Source: Hibiscus mutabilis
Taxonomy: Eukaryota > Streptophyta > Magnoliopsida > Malvales > Malvaceae
Assembly: GCA_019671005.1 (NCBI GenBank)
Contig: CM033714.1
Location: forward strand, 85,055,909-85,119,908
DNA: 64,000 nucleotides
Direction: 5' to 3'
The notes below the pieces were generated by a model that did no database searches, was not told the DNA's origin, and saw only the letters and a program-made list of their open reading frames with translations. This document shows, piece after piece, positions 1 to 10,751 of this stretch; the first letter of the stretch is position 1; each line of letters starts with the position of its first letter. The translations under genes and the position numbers were made by a program.

Positions 1-1
1 A

Positions 2-976
2 ACGCTTCTCGTTCAACATCTAGCCAATGGATCTCAGGGAGCTCAAGCTATCGCTGCTCGTGAGATACGCTTGTTGGCTAAAACAGGAAAGAAAAACCGT
101 GCTTTTATTGCAGAGGCTGGGGCAATACCACACTTACGGAAGTTGCTCTCATCTTTAAACTCTGTTGCTCAAGAGAATTCTGTTACTGCAATGCTGAACT
201 TATCCATTTATGATAAAAACAAAAGCCTAATTATGGACGAGGATGGTTGTCTAGGATCTATTGTCGAAGTTTTGAGGCTGGGGCTCACGACGGAGGCCAG
301 GGAAAATGCTGCAGCAACATTGTTCAGCCTCTCAGCAGTTCATGGCTATAAGAAGAGAATAGCTGACGAGGGAGGGGCAATTGAAGCCTTAGCAGGGTTG
401 TTGAGAGTGGGGACTCCGAGAGGGAAGAAGGATGCTGTAACTGCTTTATTTAATCTGTCAACTCATTCGGAGAATTGTGCGAGAATGATAGAGGCTGGAG
501 CTGTTACAACACTAGTAGGAGCTTTGGGGAATGAAGGGGTTGCGGAGGAAGCTGCGGGTGCCTTGGCCTTAATTGTCAGGCAAAAAATCGGTGCTGAAGC
601 GGTGGGGAAGGAAGAAATGGCAGTGACAGGGTTAATAACGATGATGAGATGTGGAACTGCAAGAGGCAAAGAGAATGCAGTCGCAGCACTGCTTGAGTTA
701 TGCCGCAGTGGTGGGGCTGCTGCAACCGAAAGAGTGCTCAAGGCTCCAGCATTGGCTGGCTTACTTCAGACACTGTTGTTTACGGGCACAAAGCGGGCAA
801 GAAGAAAGGCTGCATCACTTGCTAGAGTGTTTCAGAGGTGTGAGAATGCATCCTTGCATTTCAGTGGACTGGGTGTTGGATATGCATTTGCAGGCAACTC
901 AACAACTTCTAACAGGGATTCACGATTTGCCGATGATGTCTCAATGCCAATGTCCATCTCTGTGCAAGTCTTGTAA
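2..976 (+). CDS. PUB17: U-box/ARM-repeat E3 ubiquitin ligase, PUB17-like, 3' part
   Basis: This is the C-terminal part of a plant U-box E3 ubiquitin ligase; the U-box itself lies upstream of the window. The frame is open from base 2, where it reads TLLVQHLANGSQGAQ before EIRLLAKTGKKNR, so the gene does not start at the first in-window start-like codon. Tandem armadillo repeats run through the whole segment, with recurrent motifs such as ENAAATLFSLS, GKKDAVTALFNLS and GKENAVAALLELC about 41 residues apart. The tail contains TGTKRARRKAASLARVFQR and ends in SISVQVL, both typical of Arabidopsis PUB17 and tobacco ACRE276, which promote cell death and defence signalling. The ARM repeats bind partners or substrates. 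The stop is TAA at 974-976 and no intron is seen. Family assignment is firm; the exact orthologue is inferred from remembered similarity. Confidence 0.9.
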   Translation, partial: TLLVQHLANGSQGAQAIAAREIRLLAKTGKKNRAFIAEAGAIPHLRKLLSSLNSVAQENSVTAMLNLSIYDKNKSLIMDEDGCLGSIVEVLRLGLTTEARENAAATLFSLSAVHGYKKRIADEGGAIEALAGLLRVGTPRGKKDAVTALFNLSTHSENCARMIEAGAVTTLVGALGNEGVAEEAAGALALIVRQKIGAEAVGKEEMAVTGLITMMRCGTARGKENAVAALLELCRSGGAAATERVLKAPALAGLLQTLLFTGTKRARRKAASLARVFQRCENASLHFSGLGVGYAFAGNSTTSNRDSRFADDVSMPMSISVQVL

Positions 977-2582
977 AGGTAAACATCACAATGCGGTATA
1001 TTGTCCTCGCTTATATATGTTCTCGTTTTTGTTGGTAATATATTTACAAATTCTTTCATTGAAATTTCAGATAATGTGAATTTTTTACAGAAATGAGATT
1101 ATCTGATCATCTCTGTTGGGAGAATTATAGAAATGTCACTGAGCAATTAGCTTGAGCTTACATATATATATATATATATATGTTCAGTGAATTAGATAAC
1201 AATAATACAATAATACCGAAAAAAGACAGTTACAAGTTAATAAATCATGAATAAGAACTAAAAAGTGGCTGCAATTTACATTTTGCTTACTAGTTTTATG
1301 CACCAAATGCTTGTGGAAATTAGAGATTATTTCATTTGGAATGTTCCACACTTCCATTTGCCTAAGTTCCATGTTGATTCTTGTTCCTTTTTGAGGTGGT
1401 TGTATGAATCAACTAGGTTAATCTCGATTTCTTATCGTCAACCCTTAAAAGTTTATTGATGTTGGATTCACCTAAACCCTTAAAAGTTCATGCTGAAATA
1501 AAGTTGTCTATTGATTTGGACTTAGAGGATTCATTTACACCATCTCTTTTTTCTTTCATATTTTGAGAAAATATCCACAATGAATATTAAAAAGCTATGG
1601 TTTGATCAGATGTTTTATTACCTCAAAACCACAAGATTATGGCATCTCAACTTTGATAAAGATCCTAGTGGATGTCATGATCAAGTGGGCAACTTTTAAG
1701 ATCAGAAACCAGAGAAGTTGACCTCATCTAAAGTGAAATGGTCCTGTTTGAATACTCCGGGTCCCAATATTGGAAAAAAGATTGAAAATTGCATATCCAG
1801 AAATTAAATGAAAACAAATGAAGGTGATACAGTCTGCATTTGATGAGTGTTCATATGTCTGGAGTTGCATTAGTTTATATTGGTTGAAAATGAGACATAA
1901 CCAGATTTAAAACCTTATCTTCTTCGAGGATAGATCCATTTCCTTGTCCTATGGGACATTATTCATTGATGAATGCAGGGCTTTTATCCCCCATGGACAA
2001 GAAATATTTTGGTTTTTGTTATACTATTTTCACATTAAAACAGTTACTAATATCTTATAAATCGATTCACTTGAATTCGAGTAAAACGGTGACAAAAAAA
2101 AAAATCGGCTGTCGTTTCTTAACACTTACACCTACTTAAATTCAAGTTGCCTGACTTGGTTTGGACCAGTCTCTGCTGATGAATACTACAGCTTCGCTCT
2201 GCCACAAACTATTGAAAGACGATAAGTGAAACCAGTAAAATAGAAAGAAGTGGCATTGCTCATTTAATAGAAATACGAGTGGTTTGCAAATTTGATTCTG
2301 CAATTTGTTTAGTTTTTGAGAATGTGTGACACATAAGCTTCGGTTATTTCCTTCCTTTTTAGTTTTTATCCCCTTAAATTTTCTAGAAAAAACAAACATT
2401 TAGATTTTGAGAATTCATCTATTTATGGAGAAACAAACACTTGGATTTTGAAAAACCGATTCGTTTTTTAGAAATCGCATAATCCTAAGTCTCGACCACT
2501 TAGATTTTGAGAATCCATCTATTTATGACGTGTACGTAAGAGTCTTCATCCTCAGTTTTTACAAAAATAAATAACTTTGAAT
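977..2582. other. Spacer: PUB17 3' flank, no gene recognised
   Basis: AT-rich spacer holding the 3'UTR of the PUB17-like gene and a short (TA)n run near 1161-1181. A 28-base phrase near 2400 (TTAGATTTTGAGAATTCATC...) recurs near 2499. I see no coding signal. Confidence 0.6.
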
Positions 2583-2968
2583 ATGAACAAAACCCGAATC
2601 TTGGCTTTCAAGAACAAGCCACCAGCACCAATTGAACTCTTCCCTTCTGAGCACTCGACCTCGGTTCATTTTGCTTCTTCAAAGGTCTGATAAAACATTG
2701 GATGCCCCTGACCTTCTTGACGACTTTTACCTGAATTTATTGGATTGGGACAGCGACAAACAATGTACTATGGCATGGAACAAGCACATTCTTACAACAC
2801 AGAGGACACCAGCAAGAGGTTTGTGGGCTGAAATGGTATGCTTCCGGACAGCAACTAGGCAGCGGAGGCAATGATAATCTTGTTCGCATATGGGATAGGT
2901 CCACGGCATCTTCAAATACAACAAGATTATGGCTTCACAGGTATTGTCAAAGCCCTTGCTTGGAGACA
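2583..2968 (+). pseudogene. CDC20: CDC20/FIZZY WD40 gene relic
   Basis: This is a broken copy of CDC20, the WD40 activator of the anaphase-promoting complex. Pieces read in order across changing frames: MNKTRILAFKNKPPAPIEL from 2583 (the conserved segment before the WD40 propeller), then DKTLDAPDLLDDFYLNLLDW, then AWNKHILTT, then RGHQQEVCGLKWYASGQQL, then GGNDNLVRIWDRSTASSN and RLWLHR, ending near VKALAW. The full protein is about 450 residues; here roughly 125 residues remain, with internal deletions (for example most of the blades between LLDW and AWNKHILTT) and several frame changes. No N terminus and no last blades are present. I cannot tell whether it was a processed copy or a truncated duplicate. 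A functional protein is excluded by the deletions. Confidence 0.85.
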
Positions 2969-4482
2969 CAACAGTGGGGAGTGGATTCTTTGTCTTGCAT
3001 AATCTTTCTATCTTCCTTCCGAATCCTAGAATTATGTGCAAAGTCTTATTGCAGTTTTAGGAGATCAACTATTCTCTTGTCATTTAGTATTCTTTTGGAT
3101 TTTATTTTGTATACATATGAAATGAAATTGAGATTGGTTCATTTTTTTTGAACTGTTTGTGGAAAAACAAGTTATACGCCGCTAGTGACTGAATTTTTTT
3201 CTCTTATATAGGCTATCGTGTATTTCTATTTTTATAGAATTTAGTTCTAACAATATCCTATAGTTTGTACAAAGCATTTTTTAACTGCGAAAGGAATGGA
3301 AACGAAGCTCGGATTTTTTTACCCTGTAGTGATTTCAGAACATCTCAATTTTCGTTTCCGTATACATAGGTGATAACAAACTTCATAAATGCCAAAGTTG
3401 TGCAACTTTTGCTTTGTTATCACAAAACCAAAACTAGGCATCTTGGTTTAGTTTGTCTGAAAGCGAGACAGACGCCAACCCAAGTAAAACACCCATAGCT
3501 TTCATCCGTCGGTGGAACCCCATAGATGGGGACCATTGCTGTTTCCTGATTCCCTAAGAATGGAAACAATGAACAACTTTCCAGCCAACCTAAAACATCA
3601 GGCTTGCTTCAACAAAGCCATTATCAATTCAATTGCCAACGAGTCCTTGTAAGAAATCACATGGAGGTCGGTGTTGGATAAGCCACAGCCATTAAAAACA
3701 TTGACTTAATCGATTAAGACGGTTGGTTTCGTTTAATCCAAGCAACCATGCTAACAAACGAGTCTCCATTTGGGAAAAGCAAGCAACAGTTTTGAATGCT
3801 TTCCTCCCTGTAATAACTGATTGATGTTATAAGGGAACAATGGTTAAAGAAAATAGCTCCCACTTGCTGGTCTTATTTATGGTAAACTCAAAGACTTTGT
3901 TACAAACAAAGAGAGGGAAAAGGACTAAAGAGATATATCCAAAATAATCAAAGATCATAACAATATGTTTCAAATATCAGATTATTACAAAGCAGAAAAG
4001 AACTAGTCTGCAACCACAGCAAAGCTCTTTTAAGGTAGCTGTTAGCAATTGTAGGCACTAAATATTTAATCTCAAGTTGATGGAACATTTTGGTCATAAA
4101 CGAACTTGATTTGTTCCCTCAGGTAGGGGACCCCTCCGAGAGGGTTTTCAATTTTCATAGGGTCCCCTACTGAGAATAAAGTTCTCATCAAGTATAAAGT
4201 ATAACCAGCATAAAGTGGGAAAAAAAGGTTAGCAAAGTGGTCAAATGATTTAGGGTAAGGGCGGGCCTTTCTTTTGAAAAAGAAAACCCCACAAAAACTG
4301 GCACTAAAACCAGTATGAAACCCACGTTCACGTTCCTATTTAACAGTCTAACTGTCCCCTAACTGCTTGAACCTTCCATTATCAATGGAAGTTCAGTTTT
4401 CTCATCAGTTTCACCTTCTTTCTGCCTCTTAGTCTTTCACAAAAAGCAACAGGTTCCTGGAATTTTATTCAATTTTTTTAAC
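2969..4482. other. Spacer and probable OFP promoter/5'UTR
   Basis: Non-coding. The last few hundred bases are presumably the promoter and leader of the OVATE-family gene: TTCCTATTTAACAG near 4335 is a possible TATA-like site, followed by a pyrimidine-rich leader. Near 4130-4170 a short imperfect inverted repeat (GGGGACCCCTCC... / ...GGGTCCCCTA) is visible. No ORF is supported. Confidence 0.4.
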
Positions 4483-5732
4483 ATGAAGTGGAGAAAAAAC
4501 AAACCTTCATCTTCATCCTCGTCTCGCTTTCCTTTGCTTTCTCGCGTGCTCCCCACCGCATGGCTTTCGTCCTTCAAGCGAATGAGTGTTGATTCAGAAG
4601 CCAAACCTGCGAAAGAAAAGCAGATAGAGATGAAGAATTCTATGTCAGTGAGATCATCAAAGTTTGCCGCTGGTGGCGATGCTGAGGCATTGTCGAGGTT
4701 GTCATTTGGAGAAGATAGTGTTGATGGCAAGACTAGTAAAACGGTGTCTCGATCGGCTTGGTATGAGTCGGATGATGAGCTCGATTTCGTGCCCTTGAAT
4801 TGTCGAACCTGCGGATTAAATGCTATGAGGATGAAGGAAAAAGAGAAAGCTGATACACTCAACAACATGGCTTACAATGTAATGCAGATGAAAGAGTTTC
4901 GTAGGAATATGCAGATTTTACCATATATCAATATATACCGAGAGAATGGGACAGTACTCAAGACACCGAGGACGGCGAGGAGCAGGACGATAATGGAGAA
5001 AGAATTGAAGTCGAAGAAGACAAATGGAAGAGTTAGATCTATGGAAGAGAAAAGGTTGAATAGACAATATAAATCAGGTGAAGCACAACATAGATCGGCA
5101 AGATCAGTGGAAAAGAACATCTTGGAAAAGGGTGATTATCAGAGAAAGCATCCATATCCTTCTATAATGAATCTAAGAGCCTCTAATTTAACAACAATCA
5201 ATGAAGACTATGGATTTAAAGCTCTGAAATTGATGGATAATGATGTGTTCTCTCCGGAAGAGGTTAGTTCAGAGGGGGAAAAGTGGAAAGAAAAGAAAAT
5301 CGAAAAACTGAAACAGAGGAAATCTGTTTACATGAGCAGAGAATTACCTAGGAGGAGAATGAAGCATAACAACAAGGTCCGGGTTTTTTCTCCGAGAACA
5401 GCTTCCAAAATAAAAAAGACATGAAGAAGGCCAAACTGAAGATGAAGGCAGCAAAACAGAACAGAATTAGCCAAAGAACAGAGTTGGAGAACTTTGCCAT
5501 GGTGAAATGTTCGTTTGATCCGGAGAAGGATTTTAGGGACTCAATGATGGAGATGATCAGGGAGAACAGGATCAGTCAATCAGAAGAACTAGAAGAGCTT
5601 TTGGCTTGTTATCTAACACTGAATTCTGATGTATACCATGATCTCATCATCAAAGTATTTCAGCAGGTATGGTTTGACATGGATCATGCCAGTTCTGAAA
5701 TAGACTTACATAATGAGCAATGTTCCTTTTAA
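4483..5732 (+). CDS. OFP5: OVATE family protein (OFP5-like), frameshifted before the OVATE domain
   Basis: Plant OFPs are transcriptional repressors that bind KNOX/BELL homeodomain proteins and TRM proteins and control organ shape. The ATG at 4483 opens with MKWRKNKPSSSSSSR, matching the MKWGRKKP start of OFP5, followed by LSRVLPTAWLSSFK. A long basic middle region ends in NNKVRVFSPRTASK. That frame stops at TGA 5422-5424. The next part, MKKAKLKMKAAKQNR, and the OVATE (DUF623) domain (VKCSFDPEKDFRDSMMEMI, ELLACYLTLNSDVYHD, VFQQVW) lie in another frame from 5421 to 5732. Relatives have about CKIKAIED between SPRTASK and MKKAKLK, so roughly 7 bases seem lost at about 5408-5420. No GT..AG intron fits the gap. 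As read, the product lacks its key domain, so this is probably a recent pseudogene or a truncated allele. Confidence 0.85.
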
Positions 5733-6239
5733 TTAACAACTTTCTCAAGTGGTGATAACCAAAATTGTAAATGGCTTCCTAGTTCCTAATGTTACACCTG
5801 CAAAAAGTTTTAAATTTACATCAATTTACAATTTTAGTTTTAAATTCATAGTTTAAGAGTTTTACTTGCATTCTTATATCATATCTCCATTAGAAGCAAA
5901 GTTCTTGGACAGATTGTCCTCCACTTTTCTCATGTTGTTTAATGCTCTTTCATTTTGTACCATCATAATAAGCAATGTAGCAATGTTCATATGGATACAC
6001 AAAAACTGATGTTTATTTCTCAAGAATATGTGAAGCAACAAAAAATGCCATGTCAATTAGTATAGCTACATAGCACCTAGAAAGACTAATGAACAAGGGA
6101 GGTGAACATTTGATCATGGCAAGATGAAGTCAAGTTATCTACCTGTTCCTATATCAAATCAATCATTCCTAAATATATTACATCTGAAATATCAGAGACA
6201 TCAAAAGCCAGAAAAAAAAAGAAAAAAAATCAATAAATA
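5733..6239. other. Convergent 3' spacer
   Basis: Spacer between the 3' ends of the OFP-like gene (+) and the HSF gene (-). AT-rich and presumed 3'UTRs; nothing else recognised. Confidence 0.5.
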
Positions 6240-7555
6240 TCAAGTTCTCTCCGCAGGAGTAAGATGCCCCATCTGATCTGCATGGTTATTTACATTGTTC
6301 ATATTCCACCAAAATCGGTTGTGATCACCGGGTTTGCTTTCATTCTTTCTGGTATCGGAGTCTTTTCTATCTGACTTTACTTCCTGAGTATCAGTAGAAC
6401 CAGGATTTTCAGTCAAAAACTGTTCCCAGAATACATCATTAACACCGGCTGCTGCAGGTGCAGTGGTAACCATAGCTTGCTCCTTTGTTGCAACTGTCTC
6501 AGAAGTAACAACAGTGGCAGGCTCAGAGTTCATGTCAATCCTCAGGAATTTAGGCCAAGATTCAATGTTAAGCTGTATGCAAGATATTGCAGGACTCTCT
6601 ACACAACTTGTTGATTCATCCAATTCTAGGTTTGAATTAAGTTGAATGCTAGTTTGACCGAAATTGTGTACAGCATCCTCCCAAAACACCATGGATGACT
6701 CTAACTGTTCAAATAGATCTGTGTTGGACAATGGCATGCTATCTACATTTTCTTTAGCAAATAGGGAACTGCACGTCTGATTATCCTCAATCCCAGTTTC
6801 TTCATTTAAGTAAGCAATTCTAGGCAACCTTCTCTTTCTGTCATTGGCCTCAGATTGTGGCGTCAGCTCTATGGCAACACCTGGTTTCTGCAAGACTCGA
6901 GCTACGGAAGACAACATTTTGTGCTGGCGTTGTTCCATATTTTGCAAACGCTCCCTCAAAAGCTGCATTTGATTCTCAAATCCTTGCAACTCCTGTTCAT
7001 GCCTCTTTAACTCTAAAAGAAGGGACTCTTTTTCATTCTTGAGTCTCTCAATCTCGTCCCTAAAATTCTGCCTCTCTGATTCTGTTAAAGGAGAAGCTCC
7101 TTGACCTAGGAGATTCTGCATGGAATGACTATGAACTGGTTTGCGTCTGTGTATGTTTTTCAAAAGATGAGGCTGACCTCTTACAAAATCCTCATTTGCG
7201 AATTCCCACTGTTCTGGATCAATTTTCCTGAAACCCTGTCAAAATAGGGAAATTGTTCAGTTAAGGTAACAATAAGAAATTTGTTTTCTCTTAAGTAATT
7301 AGTTATAAATAAGACAAGATAAACAAACAAGTGACTCACATATGTATTAAGCTGTCTGATGAAGCTAGAGAAGTTGTTGTGCTTGAAGAATCTTGGAAGT
7401 AATTCTTTTGCAAACTCTGGCGGATCCCATACGACGAAACTTTTATTACTTGCACTCCATGACACAATAGAATCAGTAGAAGGATCATCCACCATCTCAT
7501 ATGTCTTTGTGAGGAATGGAGGGAGTGAACTTGAGCTTCCTTGAGCATCGTCCAT
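6240..7555 (-). CDS. HSFA4: Heat stress transcription factor, class A4
   Basis: Two exons, 7555-7340 and 7235-6240, joined across a 104-bp intron (donor GTGAGT after RQLNTY, acceptor GACAG before GFRKIDPE), the usual position within the HSF DNA-binding domain. The product is 403 residues, close to Arabidopsis HSFA4A. In order: DNA-binding domain (LPPFLTKTYEMVDDP to LKNIHRRKP, about residues 12-105), the HR-A/B coiled coil with the long class A insert (FRDEIERLKNEKESLLLEL ... LQNMEQRQHKMLSSVARVL), a basic nuclear signal (DRKRRLPR), two aromatic-acidic activation motifs (FWEDAVHNFG and DVFWEQFLTE), and a C-terminal MGHLTPAERT tail typical of A4 members. I start at MDDAQGSSSS because no ATG occurs upstream in frame before a stop. 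A4 factors respond to heat and oxidative stress and bind heat shock elements as trimers. No defect seen. Confidence 0.95.
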
Positions 7556-7605
7556 AACCCAAAATTCCAGTATATGTAATCCCAAACCCCTAATGTTCGT
7601 TCCAG

Positions 7606-8372
7606 CTGTCAAATATCAACCAACTCCAATAATTTCCACATAAACCAGACTCAAGCGTTATAGACTAACATCTTCATTTCCAACAGCAATCTCGATCAAA
7701 ATATAAACATTTGACAACCCTTCTGTTATATGCAACTGAATATTAGTATCCTTTATCAAACATTGCAGAGCCTTATCAAACAGTATCCTTCACCAATCTA
7801 CAAATTTCAATGAGCAGAGCGTTATTAATGAAAAGCAACAGCTTTAATAATTATTGATCACTTAAGAAATTAAACCTTTCACTCTAAATTCTTAAAACCC
7901 AGATGAAGAACCCTTTAGAAATGCAATGAAAGCAACCTAAAAACCCCTAAAACCCAATTCAAATCCCTAAATTCTCCTCCAGAATACAATGAAACCAAAC
8001 CTTTTCTCCTGCAATCACTATAACATCATTCAAAGTTTTTCCAGCTTCAAATTGATTGGGGGGGGAGCCAATATCCAGAGAATTGAGAAGCTAAAACCCA
8101 CCAAGTTTTTGAAACTGAAATCGCTATCATAGAGCTCCAGTATTCGAACAAGAAAAGGAAATAAACTATTATTATTCTGTTATTTGTTTGAAACTATCAA
8201 CCATTAGACAAGTCATTAAACAGTTGACGAAACATAATTACATTATTTTACAAAACATGATATAAAAAAGGAATAAGAAAGAAGCAACTTGAAGCAAAAG
8301 CAACAAGAAATAAAAATAATAAAAAAAAAAAACTGGTGAATGATTCACGAGAATTAGTTGAGTTGTTCTTAC
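7606..8372 (-). other. Probable 5'UTR intron of HSFA4
   Basis: On the minus strand a good donor (CTCTCTG|GTAAGAAC, intron from 8372) and an acceptor (ATTTGACAG|CTGG, intron end 7606) bracket about 767 bases of T-rich DNA upstream of the HSF start codon. This would leave a leader exon from 8373 toward about 8550. Inferred from splice signals only. Confidence 0.45.
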
Positions 8373-8981
8373 CAGAGAGAGTATGTATATGAGAAAAAAT
8401 GGCGAAGTTGCAGACAAGAAGAAGAAAAAGACCCAAAAATCGAATTTTTTAACGGATTATTTCAGAAATTTGAGGGTTTTGTTTTTTCTGCATCGAGAAT
8501 ATTTTGGGATTTCCCTTCTCACAACACCGCGTAGAGTAGAAAAGCTGAGGATTTTCCCTACGATTATATAATGTATAATCCTCTTACCCTATGCAATATA
8601 TTCAAATAAGAAATTTCTTTTATTATTATGAGTAAAATTTTAATACAAGTGTGCAAATTTACACAATAAAATTTAAATTTTAAATTCATATCTTTATCCC
8701 TAAAAGCTAAATTCTAAATTATAAACTCTAAACACTACCAATAAATTTTAAACTCTACAACGTAAACCTATAAAATTTAAATCCTAAATTAAAACTCCAA
8801 GTCTTAAAACGAAAAATCACGCGTAAATTAAAATTTACTTAATATGTGTATCAAAATTTTTTTTATTATAATTATTATTACTCTGTATTTATTATGTATA
8901 TTCTTTTTGTTGGAACTTAAAAATGGGCATTGCCTTAGAAGTAGGTGAGCTGATGAATATATATTTGTATTGTATTTAAAA
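8373..8981 (-). promoter_or_regulatory. Presumed HSFA4 leader exon and promoter
   Basis: Region upstream of the HSF gene. The first about 170 bases would be leader exon if the 5'UTR intron is right; the rest is AT-rich promoter-like DNA. I could not find an unambiguous TATA box or heat shock element. Confidence 0.3.
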
Positions 8982-9740
8982 GGCTTAATAGGTAAATATG
9001 TGCTTAAATTATGTTTTTTTTAGTTAGGTGCTCAAATTATTTTCAGGCTAAATAGATGTCTAACGTTTTATTCTGTGATCCATTTAAGGTTTTCTGTTAA
9101 TTTTTACTTTAAATGCTACGTGTCACCTTCTGAAAAATCCAAAATTATATTAAAAATAATTAATAAATAAAATAAAAATAAATCTTAAAATTTTTAAAAT
9201 AATCTCCAAATTTGACCACTCCCGCCACTGGTGGCTATTTTACGGCGACAAAATGAAGCGCACTCCCCTCGCAGAACAACCCACACGCTGTTCGTCACCT
9301 CTCCTACCGTCGTTCTTCGTGAATCGTTCGAAAGAACCATTCGACAATTTCGTCGATTCGCACATCATCCGTCGATTTTCGGTGATGAGGTGGAGGGGAA
9401 ATGGTTGTGATTGTCCGGCGACTGATGTGGTAGGCGGTGGCGTGACAATCGGCGGCGGAATAAACCCAAAACGAGATTTAGGTTTTGGGTGTTTAGTGAT
9501 TTTAGAATTTGGGGGCTGTTTTATAAAATATGAAAAATTTAGAGATTTTTGAAAATTAATTTTATTTATTTTTAATATAATTTTGAATTTTTCTGGAGGT
9601 GACACGTGACATTTATTAGTGAAAATTAAACGGAGAACCTTAAATAGATCACGAAATGAAACTTTAGAAATTTATTTGGCCCAAAAAATAATTTGAACAA
9701 CTAAAAAACATAATTTGGTCACAACAATTTATGTTTAAAG
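8982..9740. mobile_element. Foldback element with long inverted ends, GC-rich core (copy 1)
   Basis: The left arm (GGCTTAATAGGTAAATATG... then TTCTGTGATCCATTTAAGG and CACGTGTCACCTTC-like text) is repeated in reverse complement on the right (GGAGGTGACACGTGACA ... CCTTAAATAGATCACG ...). The arms are about 180-200 bp. The core (about 9215-9470) is much more GC-rich than its surroundings and gives short ORFs on both strands that look accidental. A second copy at 19912-20702 carries the same core in the opposite orientation. The far right end is degraded. No transposase is present, so it is non-autonomous. Confidence 0.75.
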
Positions 9741-9780
9741 GATGAGTAATACGAGAACATAAAATTAGTAAATGTATTAA

Positions 9781-10386
9781 GGAAAATTTTACAATGCTCG
9801 AGGAGCACCGATGTGCACCACTAACGATGAGCACCGTTGAACACCATTAAATTAATTAATAAAAATTAAAAATCACAAGTACTAAATATATAATTAAAAA
9901 TTATTTAAACAAATAATTATAAATTATTTAAAATAAAATATTAATTAAATTGTTTTTCATATATATAATTTTTATTTCTTTTTAAAAAATGGATTAAATA
10001 CCAACCACTAAACCCTAAATCTAAAACCCAAAACTTGAAGCATGAAATCTAAAACCCAAAACCCTAAAGGTTAAACCCATTATATAAATTTAGGGTTTAT
10101 AGTTTAAGGTTTACACTTTAGGGTTTAAGGTTTAGTGTTTTGAGTTCCGGGTTTTTATTTTTAAAATTGACTAAGATTGATATTTGATCCAATTATTTTT
10201 TTAAAAATATTATATATTGAAAACAATTTAATTAATATTTTATTTTAAATAATTTATAATCATATATTTAAATAATTTATAATTTTACGTTGAGTTTTTT
10301 TAAATTTTTAATTTTTATAAATTGATTTAATTGTTCTCAGCGGTGCTCATCGTTAGTAGTACTCGTCGAACGTGATAGACTCATTC
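9781..10386. mobile_element. Mutator-like foldback element, 9-bp target duplication
   Basis: Both sides carry ATGTATTAA (9772-9780 and 10387-10395), a perfect 9-bp target-site duplication. The element starts GGAAAATTTTACAATGCTCG and its two halves are near reverse complements: ACTAACGATGAGCACC on the left pairs with GGTGCTCATCGTTAGT on the right, and ACCCTAAA-rich text faces TTTAGGGT-rich text in the middle. The length of the duplication and the inverted ends suggest a non-autonomous Mutator-like element. No coding content. Confidence 0.8.
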
Positions 10387-10751
10387 ATGTATTAAAATAA
10401 AAATTTAAATATATTTGAAAATGTTAAAAAAATAATATGAATATTCATATCTAAGACATATGGATGAACGCCTAGCCGTGTAGATTAAATAGTTGGATCA
10501 AGATAATTAATTTTATTAGGCGGTAAAGAGTGGGAGACGAGGTCTAGATAAGGACACGTAGATATGTATGTATTTACCGTATTTTAATACTTGGGTGACG
10601 TACGTGCTTCGGTGAGAAAATCTCTAGAATTATTGTAAGATTTTAGGGATTTTGGATATATACTGTATTGTCATACGTGGATTTTATTTGAATTCATATT
10701 TACAGTATTTACTTGAAATTTTATGACGTGTAAGTCATATCCATCAAAATA

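Noticed and set aside
463..741. Minus-strand ORF inside the PUB17-like gene
   Set aside because: Antisense shadow of the ARM-repeat coding sequence; no domain and no start context.
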